Source: Candidatus Bathyarchaeota archaeon
GTDB taxonomy: Archaea > Thermoproteota > Bathyarchaeia > 40CM-2-53-6
Assembly (NCBI GenBank): GCA_005884605.1
Contig: VBBE01000076.1
Location: 1-7,821 of the forward strand
Direction of reading: 5' to 3'
DNA: 7,821 nt
This document shows positions 1 to 6,291 of this stretch, one piece after another. The notes below the pieces were generated by a model. That model searched no databases and was not told the origin of the DNA. It was given only the letters and a program-made list of their open reading frames with translations. How positions within the stretch are numbered: the first letter of the stretch is position 1; each line of letters starts with the position of its first letter. The translations under genes and the position numbers were made by a program.

Positions 1-149
1 AGTTTCCCGAAGTTGTCCCAGTCCTGAGGGTAGGTTAGCCACATGTTACTGAGCCGTACGCCACGCTCCCACCGTGGCTAGGAAGCGTGCGACTCGCATG
101 GCTTAGTCTCATCCCGATAGCAGTTGGGTCCGCCAGGATCAAGCGGAGT
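1..149 (-). rRNA. 16S rRNA gene, 5' end only (truncated by window edge)
   Basis: Read on the minus strand, the segment starts with an archaeal small-subunit rRNA 5' end: the helix-1 region with TTGATCCTGG, then CTGCTATCGGG, CTAAGCCATGCGAGTC, GTACGGCTCAGTAACA, GTGGCTAACCTACCCTC and a closing GGGAAACT. These are the conserved landmarks of the first ~150 nt of 16S rRNA. The gene runs off the left end of the window, so only about a tenth is visible. The 5' boundary at about 149 is placed by alignment to the usual ATTCCGG start of mature archaeal 16S and may be off by a few bases. Helix 1 reads TCCGC/GCGGA instead of the usual TCCGG/CCGGA, a compensated base-pair swap. The sequence looks TACK-like, but phylum assignment from this piece is tentative. 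Confidence 0.96.
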
Positions 150-397
150 CTAATACGATTGGAGTTTCGGACGCCATAATATGTACAGGAATCGGCTGGA
201 GTTTAGCAGGTGGCTACGAGCCTATCTTAGACCTAAACGTTCCAGGGTATTTGACTGCCCGGGTTTCTTTGGGTCCGCATCGTCTTTCGCCCACAGTGGA
301 GGTCAATCGGTCATTCACGGGCGTAACGCCCTAAGCGTCGGATTGACGCCGCCGCCGGGACTATGGGCTACTATTCGACCTGCTATGCTACCAAAGA
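150..397 (-). other. 16S rRNA precursor leader
   Basis: This is the presumed transcribed leader between the rRNA promoter and the mature 16S 5' end. No convincing protein gene lies in it. It contains a stem formed by GTCAATC (302-308) and GATTGAC (341-347), which encloses a short hairpin GGGCG-TAA-CGCCC (319-331). Archaeal pre-16S leaders normally pair with sequence 3' of 16S to form the bulge-helix-bulge processing stem. That partner lies outside the window, so the processing stem cannot be verified. A second AT-rich stretch near 172-186 could be an additional promoter but is weak. Confidence 0.55.
302..347 (-). repeat. Nested hairpin in the 16S leader
   Basis: The outer arms GTCAATC and GATTGAC are perfect reverse complements over 7 bp. 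Inside them lies a second perfect stem of 5 bp (GGGCG/CGCCC) with a 3-nt loop at 319-331. Its position in the middle of the rRNA leader suggests a local fold of the precursor transcript. A role in processing or antitermination is inference. Confidence 0.5.
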
Positions 398-418
398 GGG
401 CTACGGGACGAATAGCCG

Positions 419-432
419 ATTTAAACATTTAC
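419..432 (-). promoter_or_regulatory. TATA/BRE-like promoter of the 16S rRNA transcription unit
   Basis: On the minus strand TTTAAAT (425-419) follows a purine- and A-rich stretch that could serve as BRE. Archaeal initiation about 25 nt downstream would start the transcript near 396-398 and give a leader of about 245 nt. The box begins about nine bases after the tsr3 stop codon, so the rRNA promoter abuts the end of that gene. Transcription from tsr3 could also read into the rRNA unit. Confidence 0.55.
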
Positions 433-434
433 CC

Positions 435-1010
435 TTAGCGCGAACCGAAAAATTCCTCTTCCAAAAACGAAATCTCTGAAGATTTTGCCACCACATAACT
501 TTCTAGAGGGTCCTGGTTGAGCGATAGAAAAGTTTCTCCCCAATTGAACAATGACAGAATAGCTTCTGCGGATTTCCGAAAACCTGTTAGAATGAGTGCA
601 GCCGCAAGAGCTTCGGCCGTGCTTAGTCTGCCTTGGATTCCGTAGTTTGTCGGATTCCCGGCTAGAAGAATCGGAAGTCTCCGGCTATTTCCTGGAATGT
701 TTCGATCGAAAACCCGTTCCGACGAGTTCCACGAACAGTCCAACGCAACCAAGCCGTGGCGTAGTGTTAATTCTCGATCCTCGAATGAGAGTATTTTGCT
801 GCTCGTAGGGTTCAAGACTATAGCGGAGGAAGGGATTCGTCGCATGTTCGGCAGACTTTGTACTAGCCGAGATTTTCTGAGTCTGGCCGAGGTGCACTTC
901 TTGGGATCGTCCTGTCTGAATTCATAGACCAGAAGTCTCGGAGATGATGATCTGACAGCTACTGGAGCAATGGTTGGTAGGACGGACTCTCCGTTCAAAA
1001 TTTCATCCAC
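435..1010 (-). CDS. tsr3: Tsr3 family: 16S/18S rRNA aminocarboxypropyltransferase (DUF367)
   Basis: The 191-residue protein carries the Tsr3 hallmarks in order: QDDPKKCT (33-40), ALDCSW (89-94), RLPILLAGNPTNYG (111-124), LSTAEALAAALILTG (129-143) and FNWGETFLSLN (155-165). Yeast and human Tsr3 transfer the 3-amino-3-carboxypropyl group of S-adenosylmethionine to an N1-methylpseudouridine of small-subunit rRNA, and archaeal members are thought to act on the equivalent 16S position. The length fits the family. The GTG start at 1010 is the first usable codon after an in-frame TAA, and gives about 24 residues before the conserved core. No strong ribosome-binding site is visible; AAGGA lies upstream. 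The gene sits on the same strand directly upstream of the 16S gene. In CTSARL, Ser replaces the Gly usual after Thr. Family assignment is secure; activity in this organism is inferred. Confidence 0.92.
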   Translation of the reverse strand: MDEILNGESVLPTIAPVAVRSSSPRLLVYEFRQDDPKKCTSARLRKSRLVQSLPNMRRIPSSAIVLNPTSSKILSFEDRELTLRHGLVALDCSWNSSERVFDRNIPGNSRRLPILLAGNPTNYGIQGRLSTAEALAAALILTGFRKSAEAILSLFNWGETFLSLNQDPLESYVVAKSSEISFLEEEFFGSR

Positions 1011-1174
1011 CCGAGATTTTGATCCTTAGAAAAGAGTGTCGTGTGCTAGTTGGACCTTTCCCCTTGTTGGAAGAAAGCGAACCTATCGTGCCGTCGAGAG
1101 AAAAGGCCTAGACTGATTCAGCGTTCTGCAGCCCAAATTTACTGGGTCTTTGATCGGGCCGACAGGAGTTGAAG

Positions 1175-1921
1175 TCAGATGGGAGGGGCGGTGCTAATGA
1201 CTATTCCTTGCGGGGTCATCTCGTAGTAATATCCCCTCGATGGGATCTGCGTCTTTCCCAACTTCACTAATCTTAACGTTCCTCCTCTACTGATGCCTTC
1301 GGGAGTTTTCCTCCGCTCTAGCTCCAGAACAACATCAGCGAAGTTGACCATCGCGTTCTCGATTGATTCATCAAGAACTTTAGTGTGAAGAGTTGCGACC
1401 CCGATTGCCTTTGCAAAGCGGGTTGCGTACTTCAGGACTTGGCCGAACTGGAAGACTCTCTTCGCTTCAACCATAAGGAAGAAAGGTGTTAGAGAGTCCA
1501 TGATGACGAACTGTTTCTTTCCCAGATGTTTGAGTGTGAAGCTACGGCCTTGAGCAACGAGGTCGGAGAACTTGAATGTGCTATCCACGATTCTCTCGGG
1601 TTCTTCCACCGGGTAAGCTTCGGCTAAGCGTTCGACGCCGAGGGCGAAGATATCGATGAAAGCCAGTCGTCCCTCTTCTTCATACTTTGGAACATTGATA
1701 CCATAGGAGGCAACTCCTTCTCGCACGTCCTCCGCAGACTCGTCTATTGCGTAGTAGAGTACTCGAAAGTCTTTTTCGAGCATATTCACCGCGAGCTGTC
1801 TTACCAATGAGGACTTGCCGCTGCCTACTGCCCCTATCAACCCGACGGCTGAGGGTCTTGGGAGACCTCCTGATAAGAGGTCGTCTAGGACCTTGATCCC
1901 AGTAGGCTCCATTGTCGTCAC
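1175..1921 (-). CDS. KaiC-like RecA-superfamily ATPase (ATPase B, intact catalytic pair)
   Basis: The 248-residue protein has a single KaiC/RecA-type domain. The N-terminal motif PTGIKVLDDLLSGGLP (6-21) is the KaiC entry signature. The P-loop is GAVGSGKS (30-37), the acidic catalytic pair is D60-E61 in YYAIDES, and Walker B is QFVIMDS ending at D142. A basic LRLVKLGKTQIPSRG stretch and GYYYEMTPQGIVI close the domain. Archaeal proteins of this kind are proposed signal-transduction ATPases; KaiB and KaiA are not visible here. The GTG start at 1921 overlaps the stop of the upstream 41-codon gene in GTGA, and GAGGG lies 9 nt upstream. An ATG three codons later is the alternative. It is the last gene of the minus-strand operon. 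GvpD- or ArlH-like roles are possible but no specific signature supports them. Confidence 0.9.
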   Translation of the reverse strand: MTTMEPTGIKVLDDLLSGGLPRPSAVGLIGAVGSGKSSLVRQLAVNMLEKDFRVLYYAIDESAEDVREGVASYGINVPKYEEEGRLAFIDIFALGVERLAEAYPVEEPERIVDSTFKFSDLVAQGRSFTLKHLGKKQFVIMDSLTPFFLMVEAKRVFQFGQVLKYATRFAKAIGVATLHTKVLDESIENAMVNFADVVLELERRKTPEGISRGGTLRLVKLGKTQIPSRGYYYEMTPQGIVISTAPPI

Positions 1922-2043
1922 TTTATGGAGCCCTCTTTTGTGTGCAATTTAAGCGGATTGTACCTTTCATCTGCGATAAGGTTAACACTTGCATGCTTTT
2001 TGAATCCGAGAGCGAAAATCGTCTTTGCCATTGTTCGCTTCAT
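1918..2043 (-). CDS. Small basic protein of 41 residues, unknown family
   Basis: An ATG at 2043 opens a frame that fills the gap between the two KaiC-like genes and ends in TGA at 1918-1920. The product starts MKRTMAKTIFALGF and ends with HTKEGSIK. It has seven Lys and two Arg against three acidic residues, no Cys and no membrane segment. Support for a real gene is positional: it begins two bases after the stop of ATPase A, and its stop overlaps the GTG start of ATPase B as GTGA, the same junction seen at the other end of ATPase A. GGTGA lies 13 nt upstream of the ATG, somewhat far for a ribosome-binding site. An internal ATG at 2031 would give 37 residues. The family is not recognised; a partner or regulator of the ATPases is inference. 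Confidence 0.6.
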   Translation of the reverse strand: MKRTMAKTIFALGFKKHASVNLIADERYNPLKLHTKEGSIK

Positions 2044-2045
2044 TC

Positions 2046-2750
2046 TCAGTAGATTTTCACCGATCTATCGGGCCCGATTAGGAGCCGGAACCATTTGGTC
2101 TCATGCGCTCCCCTGTAGCTGTAAACTCTGACGAATCGCCGTAGCTCACCATCCATCTCGTCCAGTTTCAAGTCGATCACTCCGTCGAAGCTGGAGCGGA
2201 CCTCATTGTAGAATGAGTTGCTGTGTATTCCGAGTTCTATCGCGTACGCACCAATGTTGCCATGTTTTTTCATCCGGGCGAGGTGTGATTTCATGAACCG
2301 TATGGAGAGTTCTTCGGAATTGTATGAGAGTAGGGTTGATAGCGAGTCGAAGACAACGAAGGAACGGTCGCCAGCCGCTTCCGCCGCACTCGATAATACG
2401 ACGCTGACTGATGCGACATCCGAGGCATTGTCTATTTGGAATCTCTCCTGGGAGCGTTCTCCGAGGAGCCATGAGTACATGTCGACGTAGATTATCTGGT
2501 CAGCTCTTCCCGGCGCAGGTCCCAGCGCGCGGACTTGTTCCTTGATCAGTGAAATGGGGTTGTTTGTTATGACATAAAGGCATCTCAAACCGGCTTCGAC
2601 TGCTTCTTTGAGCAGGCTCTGGCAAATAGTGGTCTTTCCTGCGCCGGGTGGTGCCAAGAGCGCGAAGTTCAGACCGGTCGTAATAGGGGTGGTGACCAGC
2701 CCTTTGAGAAGGTCGAAAGATAGTTCCTTGTTCGCGAGAGCGTTCTTCAC
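2046..2750 (-). CDS. KaiC-like RecA-superfamily ATPase (ATPase A, catalytic pair replaced)
   Basis: The 234-residue protein is a single RecA/KaiC-type domain. Its P-loop is APPGAGKT (33-40) and Walker B is FVVFDS, with D135 followed by LSTLLSYN. The C-terminal part includes SSFDGVIDLKLDE, and RRFVRVYSYRGAHETKW, typical of archaeal KaiC-like ATPases. After the second strand, where the family normally has an acidic pair, it reads VITNNP with N63-N64, so ATP binding is likely but hydrolysis may be weak or absent. The usual PTGI..LD entry motif is also missing. The GTG start at 2750 overlaps the UbiA stop as GTGA. GAGGAGG at 2759-2765, 8 nt upstream, is an excellent ribosome-binding site and fixes the start. 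The likely role is a nucleotide-sensing partner of ATPase B, which is inference. Confidence 0.88.
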   Translation of the reverse strand: MKNALANKELSFDLLKGLVTTPITTGLNFALLAPPGAGKTTICQSLLKEAVEAGLRCLYVITNNPISLIKEQVRALGPAPGRADQIIYVDMYSWLLGERSQERFQIDNASDVASVSVVLSSAAEAAGDRSFVVFDSLSTLLSYNSEELSIRFMKSHLARMKKHGNIGAYAIELGIHSNSFYNEVRSSFDGVIDLKLDEMDGELRRFVRVYSYRGAHETKWFRLLIGPDRSVKIY

Positions 2751-3802
2751 GGCCTCTTCCTCCTCTGTTTCTCCCAGTCTCTGGACTCGACCCTAGAGTG
2801 GACGCTGATCTTCGCAACCGTCAGAGTCCAGAGGAAGGCCGCGAGCACCATCAGAAGTGATTGTATGGTGGGAGATGTCAGGACAAGTGTGAAGAGTAAG
2901 AAGGATGTGGCGTAGAAGAAGCCGAGAGTGTGAGCCTTCTCGAGGCCAGCAGCGTCCTTGGCCCTAAGCATCTCGGTGATGATGAAAGCGAATAACGGGA
3001 TTAACGCAAGGTCCACGATGTAGATTGGTTCTAGAAGTCTTAGTGACACTAGCGCTACGAGAAAGATAAAGGGCGTAGAAAGAAGCGTGCAACTGAAGAG
3101 AACCGCATTCTTTACGTTCCTGAAGATGGTGGCTGAGGTCCGGACGCCGGCCTTCATGTCTCCAAAATAGTCCGGCAAGTTCTTGACAGTCCCGTATGTG
3201 AACATGAACCATGTTAGTAGCCAGAGCATTGGGTTGAGAAGATCCAGAGACCCTCGAGCACCTAAGCCTCCGAGAAACGGAAGCCCTAGTGCACCAGAGA
3301 AAGAGGCGAGACTAGCGAATGGTTTTGCTTTGAATCTCAGTGGAGGCAGTGAATAGAAGATTGAGTTTAAGATGCCAAGGCCTAGAACCAGTATGAAAAG
3401 AGGTCCTAGGTAGATTGCAAGCGCGACTGCACTAGAGTAGAGTACTACTAGAGAGGCGGTTATCTGTCTCGAGCCGATCTGGCCCAGCCAGAACAAGCGT
3501 TGGGGTTGATTTGTTGCATCTTCCTTCCTGTCGGCATAAGCGTTTACTATATTGGTTGCGGCCGTCACCAGAGATGCAACAGCTATGCCGATACCTATCG
3601 CAGATAGTTGTCCACCGCCACCTACCGCATAACCTAGAATGAAGCTGAAAGACGGGAAGACCCACGTCCTCGGACCAGAGAGTCGAAACAGTATCGAAAA
3701 CGTATGCGGAATGATTGGAACACTTCCGAGCACTGGGAGACTTGGGCCCTGTAGGGTCTCGTAGTGTTTGTTTCGTGTTTTTCTGTGGGGCACGCTCTCC
3801 AC
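2747..3802 (-). CDS. UbiA-superfamily membrane prenyltransferase
   Basis: The 351-residue protein is strongly hydrophobic, with about eight or nine helices beginning near residue 46. Both Asp-rich motifs that bind Mg2+ and prenyl diphosphate are present: NAYADRKED (87-95, NxxxDxxxD) and KNLPDYFGD (207-215, DxxxD). YSLPPLRFK (150-158) is a further family signature. UbiA enzymes transfer a polyprenyl chain to an aromatic ring (menaquinone or ubiquinone type) or, in archaea, geranylgeranyl to glyceryl phosphate. The sequence alone does not decide the acceptor. GTG at 3802 is the first start after an in-frame TAG. It gives a polar N-terminal extension of about 40 residues, so a later start such as the GTG of residue 4 is possible. 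The C-terminus is highly basic (WEKQRRKRP). It is first gene of the operon and overlaps ATPase A by four bases. No clear TATA box is visible upstream. Confidence 0.9.
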   Translation of the reverse strand: MESVPHRKTRNKHYETLQGPSLPVLGSVPIIPHTFSILFRLSGPRTWVFPSFSFILGYAVGGGGQLSAIGIGIAVASLVTAATNIVNAYADRKEDATNQPQRLFWLGQIGSRQITASLVVLYSSAVALAIYLGPLFILVLGLGILNSIFYSLPPLRFKAKPFASLASFSGALGLPFLGGLGARGSLDLLNPMLWLLTWFMFTYGTVKNLPDYFGDMKAGVRTSATIFRNVKNAVLFSCTLLSTPFIFLVALVSLRLLEPIYIVDLALIPLFAFIITEMLRAKDAAGLEKAHTLGFFYATSFLLFTLVLTSPTIQSLLMVLAAFLWTLTVAKISVHSRVESRDWEKQRRKRP

Positions 3803-4023
3803 CGAGCAAGTGTAGGCCTAGACTGGAAGTTTGAGGCCTGAATGCTCTTGGCCTTCTCTATGGTGCTAAGGAGGGTGTAACCAGGATTTCAGCAGACCGG
3901 TAACTCGTGGCTCCAAGCGTGTCCTAGATCACGAGAATTTCCGAAACCGCTCGCATGGGTCTTATGTGGTTGCTTCCCAGAGGAGAGTGCTTCTACTGGT
4001 TGGACCCAGAGCCCGGCAAGGGC

Positions 4024-4662
4024 CTATCGAACAGAGTCTGTTGGCATTGACATTTGGTTAAGCCACAGCCCGTAGCCCCATCCGATCAGACCTAGCGAGA
4101 AGATAAGACCGGCAATACTGCCAATGATGAAGAAGATGAAGAAGCCGAGTGCTAGAGGTATGGCGAGGATGACCATCCAGATGGACAAGCGCGGAACAAT
4201 GGGTGTACGGGGAACGATAGCTGAACGAAGCGTGGCAATGGCAAGGAGGAAGAAGCCGAGGCCGTAAGTAAGTGTGATAAGCCCTACCGTCAATAGCAAG
4301 GGACCGTAGAGGGCGCCTGCCGGATCCAGGAGCGACGGTGCCTGCGTTGCGATCAGGGGACCGATGACTGTGCCGACGACTAGTAATTCTCCAGGCCTGT
4401 TAGCTCCTCCGATGAAGGCTAGGAGGAAGCCAGCCAACCCTAAGCGGCCTAGCTTGCCGGAGTATTGGCTGTAGAACCCCGCCGATCCTAGAAGGATCAG
4501 CACCCAGGCAACCGCTCCGATAAAGTGGGCTGACGCCCAGATGGCGCTTCGAATGAATTGGGGGGTCTCTCCCAAGGGGTGGGTAAGGTAGTGTATTGCC
4601 AGAAGTAGTCCTCCAAGCATCAGTGTAGGTCCGCTCCAGCGAGCGAGGTTTTGGAGGGCCAT
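4024..4662 (-). CDS. Predicted six-helix membrane protein, unknown function
   Basis: The 212-residue protein has hydrophobic segments near residues 11-28, 41-62, 72-88 (perhaps running to 105), 117-144, 160-181 and 184-203. A short polar loop, SQYSGKLGRLG, lies between the second and third. There is no signal peptide beyond the first helix, no Cys cluster, and no motif that I recognise. His residues at 24, 29 and 46 lie in or near helices 1 and 2, but nothing shows that they bind cofactor. ATG at 4662 is chosen because a TATA-like box ends about 23 nt upstream, implying a leaderless transcript. The gene is co-oriented with the UbiA operon but separated by 221 bp, so it is probably a separate unit. 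It could be a DUF-type integral membrane protein; no function is assigned. Confidence 0.75.
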   Translation of the reverse strand: MALQNLARWSGPTLMLGGLLLAIHYLTHPLGETPQFIRSAIWASAHFIGAVAWVLILLGSAGFYSQYSGKLGRLGLAGFLLAFIGGANRPGELLVVGTVIGPLIATQAPSLLDPAGALYGPLLLTVGLITLTYGLGFFLLAIATLRSAIVPRTPIVPRLSIWMVILAIPLALGFFIFFIIGSIAGLIFSLGLIGWGYGLWLNQMSMPTDSVR

Positions 4663-4684
4663 GCGGACGTGAGCGGGTGGAATC

Positions 4685-4693
4685 TAACATAAG
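4685..4693 (-). promoter_or_regulatory. TATA-like box of the membrane-protein gene
   Basis: On the minus strand CTTATGTTA is preceded by CCGAAAG, which resembles a BRE. The box ends about 23 nt before the ATG at 4662, placing initiation at or next to the start codon. That is the geometry of an archaeal leaderless mRNA. Confidence 0.45.
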
Positions 4694-4846
4694 CTTTCGG
4701 TCATTGAGCGCAAACTTTCCCGATGCCGGGAAGATTGGATGCGTCGAATGATATGGATCAGCACGATCTAGTGAAACGTTTCTTTTCCCAGTCCGACCCA
4801 CAATTTGTCGTCTTGTTGCACCTTGTGTGGATTTAGATTGTGGCCT

Positions 4847-4878
4847 CTCCTGGAAGGAGTAACCTTCGCGGTGAAGGT
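4847..4878. repeat. Two adjacent short hairpins
   Basis: CTCCT-GGA-AGGAG (4847-4859) is followed after two bases by ACCTTC-GCGGT-GAAGGT (4862-4878). Both stems are perfect, 5 and 6 bp. They lie upstream of the KaiC-domain gene's TATA box and so are not in its expected mRNA. They may be operator dyads, part of a small RNA, or chance. Confidence 0.35.
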
Positions 4879-4922
4879 CCGGTAACAATAGGGTTCAAGA
4901 CAGGTTCCATGGGTGTTGAATC

Positions 4923-4936
4923 CGAAGCGATTTATA
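4923..4936 (+). promoter_or_regulatory. BRE/TATA promoter of the third KaiC-domain gene
   Basis: CGAAGCGA followed by TTTATA (4931-4936) is a good archaeal BRE/TATA combination. Initiation about 25 nt downstream falls near 4958-4962 and gives a 5' UTR of roughly 30 nt before the ATG at 4989. Confidence 0.6.
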
Positions 4937-4988
4937 CCATGTTGGAAGTATCTGCTTCAAAGTTCGATTGTGAGAGTGGACAATAGCA

Positions 4989-5744
4989 ATGCCTATGGTT
5001 GATAGAACTCCGACCGGCATTCCGGGCCTTGACGAAATCCTGACTGGTGGTTTTCCACGGGGACGAGTCATACTGCTCGTCGGTGGGCCTGGTACTGGCA
5101 AGACGATCCTGACCTCGCAGTTCTTGATGAACGGGATCAAGATGTACGGCGAGAATGGCGCGTTTGTGAGCTTGGACGAGACGAAAGCGCACTTTTACCG
5201 TGAGATGAGCCTGTTTGGCTGGAAGTTCGAGGAACTTGAGAAGGGAAAGAAGTTCGCTTTCATCAACGCGTCGCCGTTGCGTCATATGCCGGGTGAGGTG
5301 AAGATCGGCCGGACCTCTATAGGTCGGAAGGACTTCTCGATCTTGAGCCTTATCGAGGGGATCAAGACACACACTGAGCTGATCAATGCGAAGAGAATTG
5401 TCGTTGACCCTGTAACCTCGCTGATATTCCAGTATCCGGAGATGGTGGAGCGGAGGACCGCGATTCTCGATCTTGTCGATGCACTTGTAAAGACCGGCGC
5501 GACCTGTCTAATGACCACAGAGCTGCGAGCTATGGGACCGACAGTAGAGCGAGCGGTGCAGCTGGAAGAGTACTTGGCACACGGGGTCATGATCTTGTCC
5601 AACGCGAAGGTCGGTAAGACGTACAACCGGGTCATGCAGGTAGAGAAGATGAGAGAGACCGCGATCGACATGCAACCACGCCCATACAAGATCTCGACCA
5701 CTGGAATCGAAGTCTTCCCGAAGGAAACAATATTCGTCGACTAA
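4989..5744 (+). CDS. KaiC-domain ATPase (third KaiC-like protein)
   Basis: The 251-residue protein is a canonical single-domain archaeal KaiC homologue: PTGIPGLDEILTGGFPRG (8-25), P-loop GGPGTGKT (32-39), acidic pair D63-E64 in VSLDET, REMSLFGW (71-78), and Walker B RIVVD ending at D140, then PVTSL. LEEYLAHGVMIL (192-203) and RPYKISTTGIEVFP (231-244) close the domain. Cyanobacterial KaiC is a two-domain hexameric clock ATPase. Single-domain archaeal versions are proposed signalling ATPases, and no KaiA or KaiB is present here. ATG at 4989 lies about 30 nt after the predicted transcription start; an ATG two codons later is also possible, and only weak GTGGA precedes it. It is transcribed alone and in the opposite direction to the other two KaiC-like genes. 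Its motifs are closer to the family consensus than theirs. Confidence 0.93.
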   Translation: MPMVDRTPTGIPGLDEILTGGFPRGRVILLVGGPGTGKTILTSQFLMNGIKMYGENGAFVSLDETKAHFYREMSLFGWKFEELEKGKKFAFINASPLRHMPGEVKIGRTSIGRKDFSILSLIEGIKTHTELINAKRIVVDPVTSLIFQYPEMVERRTAILDLVDALVKTGATCLMTTELRAMGPTVERAVQLEEYLAHGVMILSNAKVGKTYNRVMQVEKMRETAIDMQPRPYKISTTGIEVFPKETIFVD

Positions 5745-5801
5745 GACAGTTCAGGTCAAGTCCGCGAAGATCCTTGTGAAGCCCGACACCGTGCGATAGG
5801 T

Positions 5802-5827
5802 CTCCTGCCAAGTTACTTTCACAGGAG
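5802..5827 (+). repeat. Hairpin downstream of the third KaiC-domain gene
   Basis: CTCCTG (5802-5807) and CAGGAG (5822-5827) form a perfect 6-bp stem around a 14-nt loop, about 57 nt after the stop codon. The flanking GG and CC could extend it past a bulge. No T-tract follows, so it is better described as a possible 3' UTR structure than as a terminator. Confidence 0.35.
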
Positions 5828-6291
5828 GTCCGGAGGGACACTCTTGCGTTGCGAGGTGCGCTGTGCAAGACCCCCCCTTTTAGAGGAGAAAATTTTCTGT
5901 CTGGTAGTGATTATGGGCGAGACAGGCGATTCAGGGCACAGTCCAGGCTTGGATCAGGTGACGTTTTTACGAGTCGTCAAGAAAGATTTACTATGCATCT
6001 AAGAGACATGGCGTCAGATTCGAGATCAGGGCTGATAATGGGCGAATCTTTCCTATGGAAAAGAGTTTTTTTCTTCATGAGGTGGCATCCGCCAAATTCA
6101 TCCCCAAGACTCTTCCTTTCCTTGCCACGCAAAAAGGGTAGTCCGATCGTAAGACGGTTGATAAGTGGCTTAGCGGTCTAACAAAAAAGATAGATTCCAA
6201 CCAGAGCTCTGCAACCTCTTCACTCGTGCTGGAGGTAGTTTGTCCCACTACTGATCGGTTAACAGCGATACGAACGTTACTGAGATGGGCT

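Larger units (their letters stand above)
4663..4988. other. Divergent intergenic region with two promoters
   Basis: This 326-bp stretch separates the minus-strand membrane-protein gene from the plus-strand KaiC-domain gene. It carries one TATA-like box near each end and a pair of adjacent hairpins at 4847-4878. No tRNA or convincing small protein gene is seen. A GGTTCAAG stretch at about 4892 resembles a T-loop but has no matching stems. Confidence 0.6.

Noticed and set aside
181..438. 85-codon open frame on the plus strand
   Set aside because: It lies antisense to the rRNA leader, has no recognisable domain or ribosome-binding site, and has a composition unlike a protein gene.
1011..1174. 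Terminator for the operon between ATPase B and tsr3
   Set aside because: Only a 4-bp stem (CCCA/TGGG near 1127-1146) and a short T-run are present, too weak to call; read-through into tsr3 remains possible.
3904..3935. CTCGTG/CACGAG inverted repeat upstream of the UbiA gene
   Set aside because: It is a 6-bp repeat with a 20-nt spacer, easily expected by chance, and not tied to a visible promoter.
4885..4910. GGTTCAAG stretch resembling a tRNA T-loop
   Set aside because: No matching T-stem, acceptor stem or anticodon arm could be built around it.
5849..6181. 110-codon open frame on the plus strand
   Set aside because: There is no domain, TATA box or ribosome-binding site, its composition looks random, and a seven-T tract lies inside it.
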